Below are positions 9,478 to 17,851 of a DNA stretch of 64,000 bases, piece by piece. This DNA is from Pontibacter sp. Tf4 (lineage in GTDB: Bacteria > Bacteroidota > Bacteroidia > Cytophagales > Hymenobacteraceae), in assembly GCF_014212495.1 (NCBI RefSeq), contig NZ_JACKZC010000007.1:294412-358411 (forward strand), read 5' to 3'. Positions within the stretch are counted from its first letter, which is position 1. The number at the start of each line of letters is the position of its first letter. The notes under the pieces are model-generated. The model was not told where the DNA came from. It saw only the letters and a program-made list of their open reading frames with translations, and ran no database searches. The position numbers and the translations under genes were made by a program.

Positions 9478-9822
9478 ATGAAAGTAGAAAACACACAAGT
9501 GCAGATGCGGAAGGGAATTCTGGAATTCTGCATCCTGGAGATTATCTCTCGTGGTGAAGTATATGCGTCCGACATGCTGGAAGAGCTCACAGCAGCCAAA
9601 ATGATCGTAGTGGAGGGAACCCTTTACCCGTTGCTAACCCGCCTTAAGAACGCAGCACTTCTCGACTACACCTGGGTAGAGTCCACATCGGGGCCGCCCC
9701 GCAAGTACTACACCCTCACCGACACCGGTAAAGAGTTTCTGGAACAGCTCCGCGCAACCTGGGGCGAACTGGTTGAATCTACCGAATTCATCATTCAAAA
9801 CAAGAAAGCACAACAGTCATGA
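9478..9822 (+). CDS. PadR-family transcriptional regulator
   Basis: The 114-residue protein is a small PadR-type winged-helix regulator. It shows the N-terminal KGILEFCILEIISRGEVYASDMLEEL helices, the recognition part VVEGTLYPLLTRLKNAALLDY, and the wing ESTSGPPRKYYTLTDTGKEFL followed by a short dimerisation helix. The frame is open 9 codons further upstream, but that would start within the -7 promoter element, so the ATG at 9478 is chosen. Its stop overlaps the ATG of the PspC/GIN gene (ATGA), which indicates translational coupling. In Bacteroidota, PadR regulators are often paired with PspC proteins, so it probably controls this envelope-stress-like pair. Confidence 0.9.
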   Translation: MKVENTQVQMRKGILEFCILEIISRGEVYASDMLEELTAAKMIVVEGTLYPLLTRLKNAALLDYTWVESTSGPPRKYYTLTDTGKEFLEQLRATWGELVESTEFIIQNKKAQQS

Positions 9823-12317
9823 AAAAGAATATAAGCATCAACTTACAAGGCATCATCTTTTATATAGAAGAAGATGGCTATGAGCAGCTGAGCAGGTATT
9901 TGGCTTCTATCCGCACGTACTTTTCAAACTATGAAGGGCACGAAGAGATAGTTGCTGATATTGAGCTGCGTATCGCCGAGATCTTTTCTGCACGGCTTTC
10001 TCCGGTTAAACAGGTAATAACACAGGAAGATGTGCAGTACCTGATCGGCCGTATGGGTAATGTTACTGAGTTTGAGATAGAAGAACCGGTAGAGGAAGAA
10101 ATTCCAAACTATAGCTCGACAGGAGCTGGTGCTGGTGCAGCTTCGGCAGCGTATGCAGTGCCGGGCACGAAAAGACTGTTCCGCGACATTAACCGCAAAG
10201 TTATCAGTGGCGTGTGCGCTGGTATAGCCAATTACCTGAACATCGATGTCGTTTGGATCCGTCTTTTCTTCATCCTGTTCCTGGTGCTGGGCGTGCTTTC
10301 TGCGGGTATCTCTGCCATGGCTGCGGTTATCCTTTACATCGTGTTGTGGATAGCCATGCCCGAAAGTACTGAGCTGCCTGACACAACTGTAAAGAAACTG
10401 TTTCGTGACCCCGAAGACAAAAAGCTTGGCGGTGTTGCCAGCGGTATAGCCAAGTATTTTGGTGTAGATGTAGCCGTAGTGCGCATCTTGTTCCTGGTAT
10501 CGCTGTTCCTGGGTGGCTTTGGTCTGATACTTTACATTGTGCTCTGGATAGCGGTACCCGAAGCGGTAACGCTAACCGAGCGCATGCAGATGCAGGGCAA
10601 CCCGGTAACACTGGCTGGTATTGAGCAAACCCTCAAAGACAGCCTGAACATGAAGGACCATAACGGCGAGGAAAGCCCATTAGCTAAAATCATCCTACTT
10701 CCGATCCGCCTTGTATCCCAGATCATTAACTGGATGGGAAAAGCACTGGGTCCTGTACTTGGTTTCCTGGTAGCGCTTATCCGCGTGGCAGCTGGTTTAC
10801 TGCTGCTTCTGATCTCTGTAGGGTTAACAGCTGGTCTGTTCAGCGCTTTCTTTGCATCCATGGGCTGGCTGGATAGCTCCAGCATGGTAGAGATGGGTCC
10901 TTTCAACTCCTCGGTGTGGTTAAATGGCTTTCCCAGGCTCGGATTGGTGGCTGGTCTTATTGTAGGCCTTATTCCTTTACTTTTCCTGATACTGCTGGCT
11001 ATTGGCTTATTAGCAAAACGTTTTCTGATGCGCCCAACAGTTGGCTGGTCTCTCTTCGGTGTCTGGATATTTGCACTTATAGTTATGATCGCCTCAATCG
11101 TCTCCTTCAGCGGTAATTTTAAACGCAGTGGCGAAATAACGATAACTAAAACCGTTCCTGCCGCAGGTATCACCACCCTCGACGCCTACGACATGGATGT
11201 GGACTATGATAACCTTTACATTGATGTACGTGAGCATAATGGCCAGAACATAGAAATAATACAGCAGATAGAAGCCAAAGGCCGCACCGAAGAAGAGGCT
11301 AAGCAGAATGCCCGCATGATTTCTTACCGCGTGGTACAACTGGACTCTACCCTGCGCTTCGACGACAGCTTTGATTTTAAAGAAGGTGCCAGCTTCCGTT
11401 CTCAGGACCTGAACATCATACTAAGATTACCAAAAGACAAGCCGTTCCGCCTGACACGTGAGTTTGTTTACCTGCTGCCAAACGCTACTTTCGACAAAGA
11501 CTATGGGTACGACAAAATTGTGCGCAACACATGGCGTGCAAAAGGCGATATGCTGGAGTGTATTACCTGTGCAAGCGATACTTTAGATACCGAGGAGCCT
11601 GGCGGTGATTTGAATAATGATGGCTCGTTTGGCGCTGCTTACATCGCCGATAAGGAAAGTGTACTGAACGACCCGGACTCTTATGGCGACAACAGCCGAT
11701 CGTTCCAGGTAGCTGACTTCGACCGCATCAGTATAGGTGGGCCTTACCACGTACAGATCAGACAGGGCAACCGCCACAGTGTGCGCGTGCAGGGCGACAA
11801 CAGCGAGATCAAACGTATGGATGTGGAAAGCAGAAACGGAGAACTGGAGATCACTTCCAACCGAAAAGCCTTCAACCTTTTTGACGATGCGGACCCGGTT
11901 CTGATCATGATCACGGTTCCGGACCTGAAAGCGCTGGAACTGAGCGGAGCCATCAAAGCCGACATTATCGGAATTAATACCGACGAACTGGTGATGGAGC
12001 TGAGCGGGGCGACCGAAGCTGCTGTACAGGCCCGTGCCAACGTAATACGCGCCGATATTGCCGGTGCCTCGAGCACACGCTTTACCGGTACCGCCGACAG
12101 ATTTGAGGTTGAAGCCGCCGGCGCCTGCAGCATTAATGCCGAAAACTTACAGGCAAAACATGTAGTGATAGAGGCCAGCGGTATGACGGTAGCTTCTGTA
12201 TTTGCCAGCAACAGCCTGCGCGCCGATGCTTCCGGAGCCAGCAACATTACCTACAGTGGTAACCCGAAAAGCACCCAGGTAGATGCCAACGGAGCCAGCA
12301 AGGTGAAAAGAAAATAA
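9819..12317 (+). CDS. PspC domain (two copies) and GIN domain membrane protein
   Basis: This 832-residue envelope protein combines several modules. Residues 1-90 are a soluble N-terminal region. Two tandem PspC domains follow at about 120-182 and 188-248, each of the form KxLxRxxxxxxxxGVxxGIAxY...LYIVLWIAxPE. Several further membrane helices lie at about 300-435. A large C-terminal region (about 440-832) ends in a GIN domain (DUF2807, putative autotransporter adhesin/head domain) from about FQVADFDRISIGGPYHVQI onward, with beta-helix-like repeats rich in LSGA, IAGAS and ANGASK. PspC proteins are linked to phage-shock and membrane-stress responses, and GIN domains to surface beta-solenoids. 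Fusion of the two with a coupled PadR suggests a regulated envelope-stress factor, but the function is unknown. Confidence 0.85.
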   Translation: MKKNISINLQGIIFYIEEDGYEQLSRYLASIRTYFSNYEGHEEIVADIELRIAEIFSARLSPVKQVITQEDVQYLIGRMGNVTEFEIEEPVEEEIPNYSSTGAGAGAASAAYAVPGTKRLFRDINRKVISGVCAGIANYLNIDVVWIRLFFILFLVLGVLSAGISAMAAVILYIVLWIAMPESTELPDTTVKKLFRDPEDKKLGGVASGIAKYFGVDVAVVRILFLVSLFLGGFGLILYIVLWIAVPEAVTLTERMQMQGNPVTLAGIEQTLKDSLNMKDHNGEESPLAKIILLPIRLVSQIINWMGKALGPVLGFLVALIRVAAGLLLLLISVGLTAGLFSAFFASMGWLDSSSMVEMGPFNSSVWLNGFPRLGLVAGLIVGLIPLLFLILLAIGLLAKRFLMRPTVGWSLFGVWIFALIVMIASIVSFSGNFKRSGEITITKTVPAAGITTLDAYDMDVDYDNLYIDVREHNGQNIEIIQQIEAKGRTEEEAKQNARMISYRVVQLDSTLRFDDSFDFKEGASFRSQDLNIILRLPKDKPFRLTREFVYLLPNATFDKDYGYDKIVRNTWRAKGDMLECITCASDTLDTEEPGGDLNNDGSFGAAYIADKESVLNDPDSYGDNSRSFQVADFDRISIGGPYHVQIRQGNRHSVRVQGDNSEIKRMDVESRNGELEITSNRKAFNLFDDADPVLIMITVPDLKALELSGAIKADIIGINTDELVMELSGATEAAVQARANVIRADIAGASSTRFTGTADRFEVEAAGACSINAENLQAKHVVIEASGMTVASVFASNSLRADASGASNITYSGNPKSTQVDANGASKVKRK

Positions 12318-12345
12318 ACCTTTACTTCACCCTTAACAAAATAAA

Positions 12346-12377
12346 AGCGGGCTAAACTGCTTATAGTTTAGCCCGCT
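12346..12377 (-). terminator. hairpin terminator for the minus-strand cca transcript
   Basis: A perfect 12-bp stem (12346-12357 with 12366-12377) has an 8-base loop, and the A-rich tract to its left becomes a U tract on the minus strand. It therefore fits the transcript arriving from the cca gene. On the plus strand it could also act weakly on the PspC/GIN message. Confidence 0.7.
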
Positions 12378-12471
12378 CCTGCCACACTTAGTAATACAAA
12401 ATAAAACTATAATTGAAGTACCTGTTTACACGTTACAAAAGTACATCACCCTTGTGTTTAGTTGTTTGATG

Positions 12472-12520
12472 AATCTGCGGGGCTCCTTTATCAAAAGGGG
12501 CCAACGCAGATTTTCTTTTT
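12472..12520 (+). terminator. hairpin terminator for the plus-strand padR/PspC transcript
   Basis: AATCTGCG at 12472-12479 pairs with CGCAGATT at 12504-12511. Inside it GGCTCCTTT pairs with AAAGGGGCC through one G-U. T-rich sequence (TTTTCTTTTT) follows on the plus strand. It overlaps the last codons of the convergent cca gene. Confidence 0.65.
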
Positions 12521-13949
12521 AAGCCAGCATGTTCCTGGCTATAGTTAGTCCTTTTTGTTCGCCTTTCTGCAACAGGTAACTATAGGCCTCTTCAAACTCG
12601 TTCTTCACTTTTCCTTCCAGTATCGCTTCAGTTAACATCTCTTTCAACTCCCCAACTGTTTTCGAAGGCTTCAGTTCAAAGGTCTCCATGATGATCTCGC
12701 CGGTAATTACAGGCTGGAAATTGCGCAGTTTGTCACTTTCTTCCACTTCCACCAGGCGCTTTTCTACCTTATCAAAGTTCTGCAGGTAGCGCTTTACTTT
12801 GCTGTCGTTTTTGGAGGTGATGTCGGCGCGGCACAGTTTCATCAGGGCATCTATGTCATCGCCGGTTTCAAACAACAGCCTTCTGATGGCGGAATCGGTA
12901 ACAGTATCTTTTACCAGCGCAATCGGGCGCAGATGCAGTTTTACCAGTTTCTGCACAAACTTCATGTGCTCGTTCAGGGGCAGTTTCAGATCCTTAAACA
13001 ACTTGGGTACCATGCGCGCACCACGGTCCTCGTGACCATGAAAGGTCCAGCCGGCTTTTGGGTGGTAACGTTTGGTATCCGGTTTGGCAATGTCGTGCAG
13101 AATAGCGGCCCAGCGCAGCCACAGGTCATCTGATACCTCGGCTACGTTATCCAGCACCTGCAGGGTGTGGTAAAAATTATCTTTATGCGAATTACCGTTC
13201 TTTGTCTCCACGCCCTGCAGTTCTACCATTTTCGGGAAAATCAGGTGCAGCAGGCCGGACGTGAACAACAGTTTAAAACCGTAACTCGGGGTTGGTGCCA
13301 GTATGATCTTGTTCAGTTCATCTGTTATCCGCTCCTGCGATACTATTTTAATGCGCTCCTTGTTGTCAACTATAGCATCAAACGTATCGGGATCTATGTC
13401 AAAGCCAAGCTGTGTAGCAAAGCGAATGGCACGCATCATACGTAGCGGGTCATCTGAAAACGTAATGCCGGGCTCCAAAGGCGTGCGGATGATTTTACGC
13501 TTCATGTCCTTCAGGCCGTCAAACTCATCTATCAGCTCGCCATAGTTTACCTTGTTCAGGCTGATGCCCAGAGCATTTATCGTAAAGTCGCGGCGTTTCA
13601 GGTCATCGTCCAGAGTGCCTTGTTCTACTTCGGGTTTGCGCGAGTGTTCGCGATAAGATTCTTTGCGGGCGCCTACAAATTCTACTTCCCAGTCGCCGGA
13701 GCGGAGCATAGCTGTCCCAAAATTCTTGAAAACCGAAACTTTTGGCTTGTGCACCATTTTTTTAGAAACCAGTTCTGCCAGCGCAATGCCGTCCCCAATG
13801 CAAACCACGTCAATATCCTTTGAGGGCCTTTTCAGTACCAGGTCGCGTACAAAACCACCTATTACGTAGGCATCTACCCCAAGCTCCGCTGCCGCAGCAG
13901 CCACCACATCAAAAACAGGATTATCCGGCAGTTTTATAGTTTCCATCAA
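12519..13949 (-). CDS. cca: CCA tRNA nucleotidyltransferase / poly(A) polymerase family with HD domain
   Basis: The 476-residue protein is a class II nucleotidyltransferase. GGFVRDLVLKRPSKDIDVV (about residues 32-50) holds the GG-VRD motif and the metal-binding DxD. RRDFTINALGISL (about 119) and DDPLRMMRAIRFATQLGF (about 165) are the further family motifs that select CTP/ATP. An HD phosphohydrolase domain follows, with ILHDIAKPDTKRYHPKAGWTFHGHEDRGA (about 287-315). It most likely adds or repairs the 3' CCA end of tRNAs. A poly(A) polymerase activity cannot be excluded, because the families share these motifs. The gene is monocistronic, with a terminator on its 3' side. Confidence 0.88.
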   Translation of the reverse strand: MMETIKLPDNPVFDVVAAAAAELGVDAYVIGGFVRDLVLKRPSKDIDVVCIGDGIALAELVSKKMVHKPKVSVFKNFGTAMLRSGDWEVEFVGARKESYREHSRKPEVEQGTLDDDLKRRDFTINALGISLNKVNYGELIDEFDGLKDMKRKIIRTPLEPGITFSDDPLRMMRAIRFATQLGFDIDPDTFDAIVDNKERIKIVSQERITDELNKIILAPTPSYGFKLLFTSGLLHLIFPKMVELQGVETKNGNSHKDNFYHTLQVLDNVAEVSDDLWLRWAAILHDIAKPDTKRYHPKAGWTFHGHEDRGARMVPKLFKDLKLPLNEHMKFVQKLVKLHLRPIALVKDTVTDSAIRRLLFETGDDIDALMKLCRADITSKNDSKVKRYLQNFDKVEKRLVEVEESDKLRNFQPVITGEIIMETFELKPSKTVGELKEMLTEAILEGKVKNEFEEAYSYLLQKGEQKGLTIARNMLA

Positions 13950-14023
13950 AAAAGTAAAACCCCAGGCGGTTTGTTACACCTGGGGCACAAAATTAAAATA
14001 TTATCTCGAAAGCATTTTATTTT

Positions 14024-14109
14024 AGACAAAAGACAATTGGACAAAGGACAAAAGAAAGCTTTATGAAAAACTATAGTCTTTTGTCAATTAGTCCTTTGTC
14101 AATCTGTCT
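14024..14109. repeat. low-complexity imperfect inverted repeat between cca and tsaC
   Basis: AGACAAAAGACAATTGGACA at 14024-14043 and the following GGACAAAAG oppose CTTTTGTCAATTAGTCCTTTG at 14078-14098. The arms are made of short repeating words (GACAAA, TTTGTC) with a CTATAG copy between them. Transcription across the spacer would give a long imperfect hairpin. It is one of four such spacers in the window, each built from a different word. Confidence 0.6.
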
Positions 14110-14113
14110 ATAG

Positions 14114-14686
14114 TTACTCCCTTATAGTTTCGGTATCGCCGCTTTCGGTTATCTTAATGATCCGGGAAGGTTGGGCAGCCTCGGTTTCGTCCTGTCGCCA
14201 GCGTACCACGTGGTCTACGCGTTTCTTTAGCTCTTCTTCTATCTCGGCAAAGGTGGCCGGCGATTTACCACCGCTCAGGTTAGCCGATGTAGATACCAGC
14301 GGATGGTCTATCTGCCGGATCAGGCGGTGGCAGAACTCATCTTTTACTATCCGGATGGCTACACTTCCATCCTCTGCTATCAGGTGCTCGGGAAGGTTCT
14401 TTGCCTTCGGAAAAATATACGTTGTGGGCCTTTCCTGCTCTTTCAGAAGCTTTAAGAATGTCTCCGGCACTTCCTCTACATATTCGGCCAGCATTTTTTC
14501 GTCTGCTACCAGTATGATCAGGGCCTTTGCTTCGTCCCGCTCCTTTATCTTAAATATTTTCTGAACAGCCTTGGTATCGGTGGCATCGCAACCTATCCCC
14601 CACACTGTATCGGTCGGGTACAGGATCACATTGCCCATCAGCAGTTCCTCCTCCGCTGCCTGCACTTCTCTTACCAGCTCTTTCAT
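14114..14686 (-). CDS. tsaC: L-threonylcarbamoyladenylate synthase (Sua5/YciO/YrdC family)
   Basis: This 190-residue protein makes threonylcarbamoyl-AMP from Thr, bicarbonate and ATP, the first step of the t6A37 modification on ANN-decoding tRNAs. The YrdC fold is recognised by GNVILYPTDTVWGIGCDATD (about residue 18), KIKERDEAKALIILV (about 46) and HPLVSTSANLSGGKSPATF (about 128-146), which supply the nucleotide and Thr-binding residues. The length matches the single-domain TsaC/YrdC form rather than the longer Sua5. It lies between two spacer repeats and next to cca, another tRNA-maturation gene. Confidence 0.9.
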   Translation of the reverse strand: MKELVREVQAAEEELLMGNVILYPTDTVWGIGCDATDTKAVQKIFKIKERDEAKALIILVADEKMLAEYVEEVPETFLKLLKEQERPTTYIFPKAKNLPEHLIAEDGSVAIRIVKDEFCHRLIRQIDHPLVSTSANLSGGKSPATFAEIEEELKKRVDHVVRWRQDETEAAQPSRIIKITESGDTETIRE

Positions 14687-14696
14687 CGTTTTATAG

Positions 14697-14785
14697 TTGT
14701 TAAATTGTTAAATGGCTTAATTGCTGAATTGCGATAGTTTAACTATAAGTGGGTTAACAATTTAACAATCCAGCAATTCAACAAT
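14697..14785. repeat. low-complexity imperfect inverted repeat between tsaC and mce
   Basis: Words such as TTGTTAAATTG and TTGCTGAATTG (14697-14733) are mirrored as CAATTTAACAATCC and CAGCAATTCAACAATTT (14757-14788). The arms are imperfect and AT-rich, and the right arm runs into the stop of the epimerase gene. Confidence 0.6.
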
Positions 14786-15187
14786 TTATTTTATTTCCTG
14801 TGTCAGTTCTACCAATACGCCATTGGCACTTTTGGGGTGCACAAAGCAAACCAGTTTATTATCAGCGCCTTTTTTGGGTTGCTCGTTCAGCAACGTAAAT
14901 CCTTCCTGTTTCAGGCGTTCCATCTCGGCTATAATATCTTCTACTTCAAATGCTATGTGATGGATGCCTTCACCGCGCTTCTCTATAAATTTAGCTATGG
15001 CACTGTCCGGGTTGGTGGCTTCCAGCAGCTCTATTTTGGTGTCGCCTACTTTAAAGAACGAGGTGTTTACGCCCTCCGAGTCCACATACTCTGTTTTATA
15101 CGGTTCTGCGCCCAGCAATTTATAGTACAGGGCATTTGCTTCGCTAAAATTTTTTACGGCTATACCAATATGTTCAACCTTCTTCAT
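14786..15187 (-). CDS. mce: methylmalonyl-CoA epimerase
   Basis: The 133-residue protein belongs to the vicinal-oxygen-chelate fold and interconverts (S)- and (R)-methylmalonyl-CoA in the propionate/succinyl-CoA pathway. It starts MKKVEHIGIAVKNF, with the first metal-binding His. GEGIHHIAFEVEDI (about residue 84) gives the next His, and NGVLVELTQ at the C-terminus the metal-binding Glu. The length is typical (about 135). It is transcribed divergently from iscS and lies downstream of that shared intergenic region. Confidence 0.92.
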   Translation of the reverse strand: MKKVEHIGIAVKNFSEANALYYKLLGAEPYKTEYVDSEGVNTSFFKVGDTKIELLEATNPDSAIAKFIEKRGEGIHHIAFEVEDIIAEMERLKQEGFTLLNEQPKKGADNKLVCFVHPKSANGVLVELTQEIK

Positions 15188-15224
15188 TTTGAATTTGTAA
15201 TTAGTCTAAGTAAGTAAAATTTCG

Positions 15225-15232
15225 TATTTTTG
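15225..15232 (+). promoter_or_regulatory. candidate -7 element of the iscS promoter
   Basis: TATTTTTG matches TAnnTTTG and lies 68 bases ahead of the iscS start in the divergent mce/iscS spacer. No well-spaced TTTG is seen at -33, so support is partial. Confidence 0.4.
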
Positions 15233-15300
15233 CACCGAATCAAAACTAAACAATTCTGCCAACTGTTATGGTAGCAGAGTAAAAAGATATTAAAAGTGCT

Positions 15301-16515
15301 ATGCTAACATTTCCGATATATTTAGATAACAATGCCACTACACCGCTGGACCCACGTGTACTGGATGCCATGATGCCTTACCTGACCAACAAGTTTGGTA
15401 ACGCTGCTTCGCGTAACCACGCATTTGGCTGGCATGCTGAAGAAGCCGTTGACTATGCCCGCGAGCAGATCGCTTCGCTTATCAACTGCAACCCGAAAGA
15501 GATCATCTTCACGTCAGGGGCTACCGAGTCCGACAACCTGGCTATCAAAGGTGTATTCGAAATGTATGCCTCTAAGGGTAACCACATCATTACAGCTACT
15601 ACCGAGCACAAAGCGGTGCTGGATACCTGTAAGCACATCGAAAAAATAGGCGGTAAGGTTACATACCTGCCTGTAAACGACAAAGGCCTTATCGATCTGA
15701 AGCAGCTGGAAGAAGCGATCACCGATAAGACCATCCTGATCTCGATCATGTATGCCAACAACGAAGTAGGCGTGATCCAGCCAATTAAGGAAATCTCTGC
15801 TATCGCTAAAAAGCATGGTATCCTGTTCTTTACAGATGCTACGCAGGCGGTAGGTAAAATACCGGTGGATGTAGAAGCAGATGGCATCGACCTGATGGCT
15901 TTCTCGGGCCACAAAATGTACGGCCCTAAGGGTGTTGGTGCCCTGTATGTGCGCCGTAAAAACCCACGCGTTAAAGTTACTGCCCAGATGGACGGTGGCG
16001 GACACGAGCGTGGTATGCGTTCCGGTACGTTGAACGTTCCTGGTATTGTTGGCCTTGGCAAAGCTGCCGAGATCGCGAAGCAGGACATGGAAGCTGATAC
16101 CGCCCGTATCTCTGCCATGCGCGACCGTTTAGAGCGTGAGCTTTTAACGATAGAGGAGTCTTACGTGAATGGTTCTACGGAGCACCGTCTGCCACACGTA
16201 ACCAACATCTCTTTTAAATATGTAGAAGGCGAAGGCCTGATGATGGGTGTGAAAGACATCGCTGTTTCTTCCGGATCTGCCTGTACATCAGCATCTTTGG
16301 AGCCATCTTACGTATTAAAAGCGTTGGGACTGAGCGATGACCTGGCACACTCTTCGCTGCGTTTCGGTTTCAGCCGCTTTACTACCGACGAGGAAGTAGA
16401 CTACGCGATAGACCACGTGAAAGAAGCAGTTGCCAAACTTCGTGAAATGTCTCCGCTATGGGAGATGTACAAAGAAGGTATCGACCTGAACTCAATTGAG
16501 TGGGCAGAACATTAA
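15301..16515 (+). CDS. iscS: cysteine desulfurase IscS
   Basis: This 404-residue class V PLP aminotransferase takes sulfur from cysteine and passes it as a persulfide to IscU. It begins with [20 protein letters not shown]. The PLP lysine is Lys205 in [12 protein letters not shown] and the persulfide-forming cysteine is Cys328 in [14 protein letters not shown]. The length and the full active-site loop are those of group I (IscS/NifS-like) enzymes. It heads the operon iscS-iscU-unknown-iscA. Codon use in this operon looks strongly biased to preferred codons, consistent with high expression. Confidence 0.96.
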   Translation: MLTFPIYLDNNATTPLDPRVLDAMMPYLTNKFGNAASRNHAFGWHAEEAVDYAREQIASLINCNPKEIIFTSGATESDNLAIKGVFEMYASKGNHIITATTEHKAVLDTCKHIEKIGGKVTYLPVNDKGLIDLKQLEEAITDKTILISIMYANNEVGVIQPIKEISAIAKKHGILFFTDATQAVGKIPVDVEADGIDLMAFSGHKMYGPKGVGALYVRRKNPRVKVTAQMDGGGHERGMRSGTLNVPGIVGLGKAAEIAKQDMEADTARISAMRDRLERELLTIEESYVNGSTEHRLPHVTNISFKYVEGEGLMMGVKDIAVSSGSACTSASLEPSYVLKALGLSDDLAHSSLRFGFSRFTTDEEVDYAIDHVKEAVAKLREMSPLWEMYKEGIDLNSIEWAEH

Positions 16516-16518
16516 TAA

Positions 16519-16605
16519 TGACGAATTAAGAATTACGAATTAATAATGATTCGTGGTTCTTGCTTCAATTCATAATTAGTAATTAATAATTCGTAATTTA
16601 AATTA
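16519..16605. repeat. low-complexity imperfect inverted repeat between iscS and iscU
   Basis: GAATTACGAATTAATAATG (from about 16530) is opposed by AATTAATAATTCGTAATTT (about 16580-16600). The words ATTACGAATT/AATTCGTAAT recur. The whole 93-bp spacer is made of this AT-rich material and sits inside an otherwise tight operon. Confidence 0.6.
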
Positions 16606-16608
16606 GCT

Positions 16609-17022
16609 ATGGCTTATTCAGATAAAGTAATTGATCATTATAACAACCCACGCAACGTTGGTACGCTTGATAAGGCGAAGAACAATGTGGGTACTGGCCT
16701 TGTAGGTGCGCCTGAGTGCGGCGACGTAATGCGCCTTCAGATTGAAGTAGACGAGAACCAGGTAATCACAGATGCGAAGTTCAAGACGTTCGGTTGTGGT
16801 TCTGCAATTGCTTCTTCGTCGCTGGCTACGGAGTGGCTGAAAGGTAAAACTGTTGACGAGGCACTGGCTATCGATAACATGGACATTGTGGAAGAACTGG
16901 CATTGCCTCCGGTAAAAATTCACTGCTCTGTGTTAGCTGAGGATGCTATTAAATCTGCTATCAACGACTACAGAGTAAAGAACGGTTTACCAGCTCTTGA
17001 GCTGCCTAAGTCTCACCACTAA
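16609..17022 (+). CDS. iscU: iron-sulfur cluster scaffold IscU
   Basis: The 137-residue protein is the ISC scaffold on which [2Fe-2S] clusters are built. All three ligand cysteines are in their expected contexts: GAPECGDVM (about residue 37), FGCGSAIASSS (about 63) and LPPVKIHCSVLAEDA (about 103-117). The last includes LPPVK, the site recognised by the HscA-type chaperone. The start YSDKVIDHYNNPRNVG is characteristic. It follows iscS after a repeat-filled spacer and precedes a conserved-looking unknown gene by 12 bp. Confidence 0.96.
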   Translation: MAYSDKVIDHYNNPRNVGTLDKAKNNVGTGLVGAPECGDVMRLQIEVDENQVITDAKFKTFGCGSAIASSSLATEWLKGKTVDEALAIDNMDIVEELALPPVKIHCSVLAEDAIKSAINDYRVKNGLPALELPKSHH

Positions 17023-17034
17023 GAAAGAGACTCG

Positions 17035-17442
17035 ATGGAGTCAAGAACAGATGTGCATGTAGAAAGTGCACGCATTCAGAAGCAGATTGAGAGCCACCTC
17101 GGTATGAGCGGCAGCAGTCTGCTTTTTGAATTCCGCCAGATGGATAACAAAACCCGTCTGGATCTGATCACGGTAAACCCGCGCCACAACCAGTCGTTCC
17201 TGTTCCACACCGAAACCGGTTACGACAGAGTGGATGTGCTCCGCAAAATGCTGGAGTATGTGCAGAACTACCGCGACAAAGAGAGCTCTTACACCGTGCA
17301 GTGGATGGCCAGGAGCGATAAGGAGCTGAACACTTCTTACTTCAGGGCCCGAAACATGTACGAAGCGCTCGATAAATTATACTTTGGCCGCGACATGAAC
17401 ACTATCACTGTTTTTAGTGTTGTAATGAACCCGGTATCTTAA
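17035..17442 (+). CDS. uncharacterised protein encoded inside the ISC operon
   Basis: This 135-residue soluble protein has no signal peptide or membrane segment. It sits 12 bp after iscU and 12 bp before iscA in the same direction, so it is almost certainly co-transcribed with them. The sequence is a mixed alpha/beta pattern with no cysteine, so it is not a cluster carrier itself. Visible segments are SSLLFEFRQMDNKTRLDLITVNP (beta-rich) and VDVLRKMLEYVQNYRDKESSYTVQW (helical). The C-terminus has ARNMYEALDKLYFGRDMNTITVF. I do not recognise the family. Its position suggests a role in or regulated with Fe-S assembly. Confidence 0.8.
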   Translation: MESRTDVHVESARIQKQIESHLGMSGSSLLFEFRQMDNKTRLDLITVNPRHNQSFLFHTETGYDRVDVLRKMLEYVQNYRDKESSYTVQWMARSDKELNTSYFRARNMYEALDKLYFGRDMNTITVFSVVMNPVS

Positions 17443-17454
17443 AGAACTATAGTT

Positions 17455-17781
17455 ATGATAACAGTATCAGATAAAGCAAAAGAGAAAGTTGTAAAACTGA
17501 AGCAGGACGCTCAGTTAGACGATACCTTCCGTTTGCGCGCATCTGTTGCAGGCGGTGGCTGCTCAGGCCTGTCCTACCAACTCGACTTTGACGACGAAGT
17601 AAGACCGATGGACCAGGAGTTTGAAGACAAGGGTGTGAAAGTAGTGGTTGACATGAAAAGCTTCCTGTACCTGGCCGGCACAGAGCTCGATTTTTCAGAC
17701 GGGTTGAACGGTAAAGGTTTCTTTTTTAATAACCCTAACGCCAGCCGTACCTGCGGGTGTGGCGACAGCTTCTCGGTATAA
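17455..17781 (+). CDS. iscA: iron-sulfur cluster assembly A-type carrier (IscA/HesB family)
   Basis: The 108-residue A-type carrier accepts Fe-S clusters or iron and passes them to client apoproteins. The three conserved cysteines are present: Cys in [12 protein letters not shown] (about residue 36), and the CGC pair in [12 protein letters not shown] at the C-terminus (about 100-102). The length is standard. It closes the ISC operon and is followed by a strong hairpin terminator. Confidence 0.93.
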   Translation: MITVSDKAKEKVVKLKQDAQLDDTFRLRASVAGGGCSGLSYQLDFDDEVRPMDQEFEDKGVKVVVDMKSFLYLAGTELDFSDGLNGKGFFFNNPNASRTCGCGDSFSV

Positions 17782-17799
17782 CGAAACGAAACGTAAATA

Positions 17800-17838
17800 A
17801 AACAAAAAAGGCAGCTGAAACAGCTGCCTTTTTTGTTT
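17800..17838. terminator. bidirectional terminator after iscA
   Basis: A perfect 18-bp stem (17800-17817 with 17821-17838) has a 3-base AAA loop, a GGCAGCTG core and A/T-tract outer arms. It terminates the ISC operon and, read on the minus strand, the converging T9SS cargo gene. Confidence 0.93.
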
Positions 17839-17851
17839 GGTATGAGGTTGT

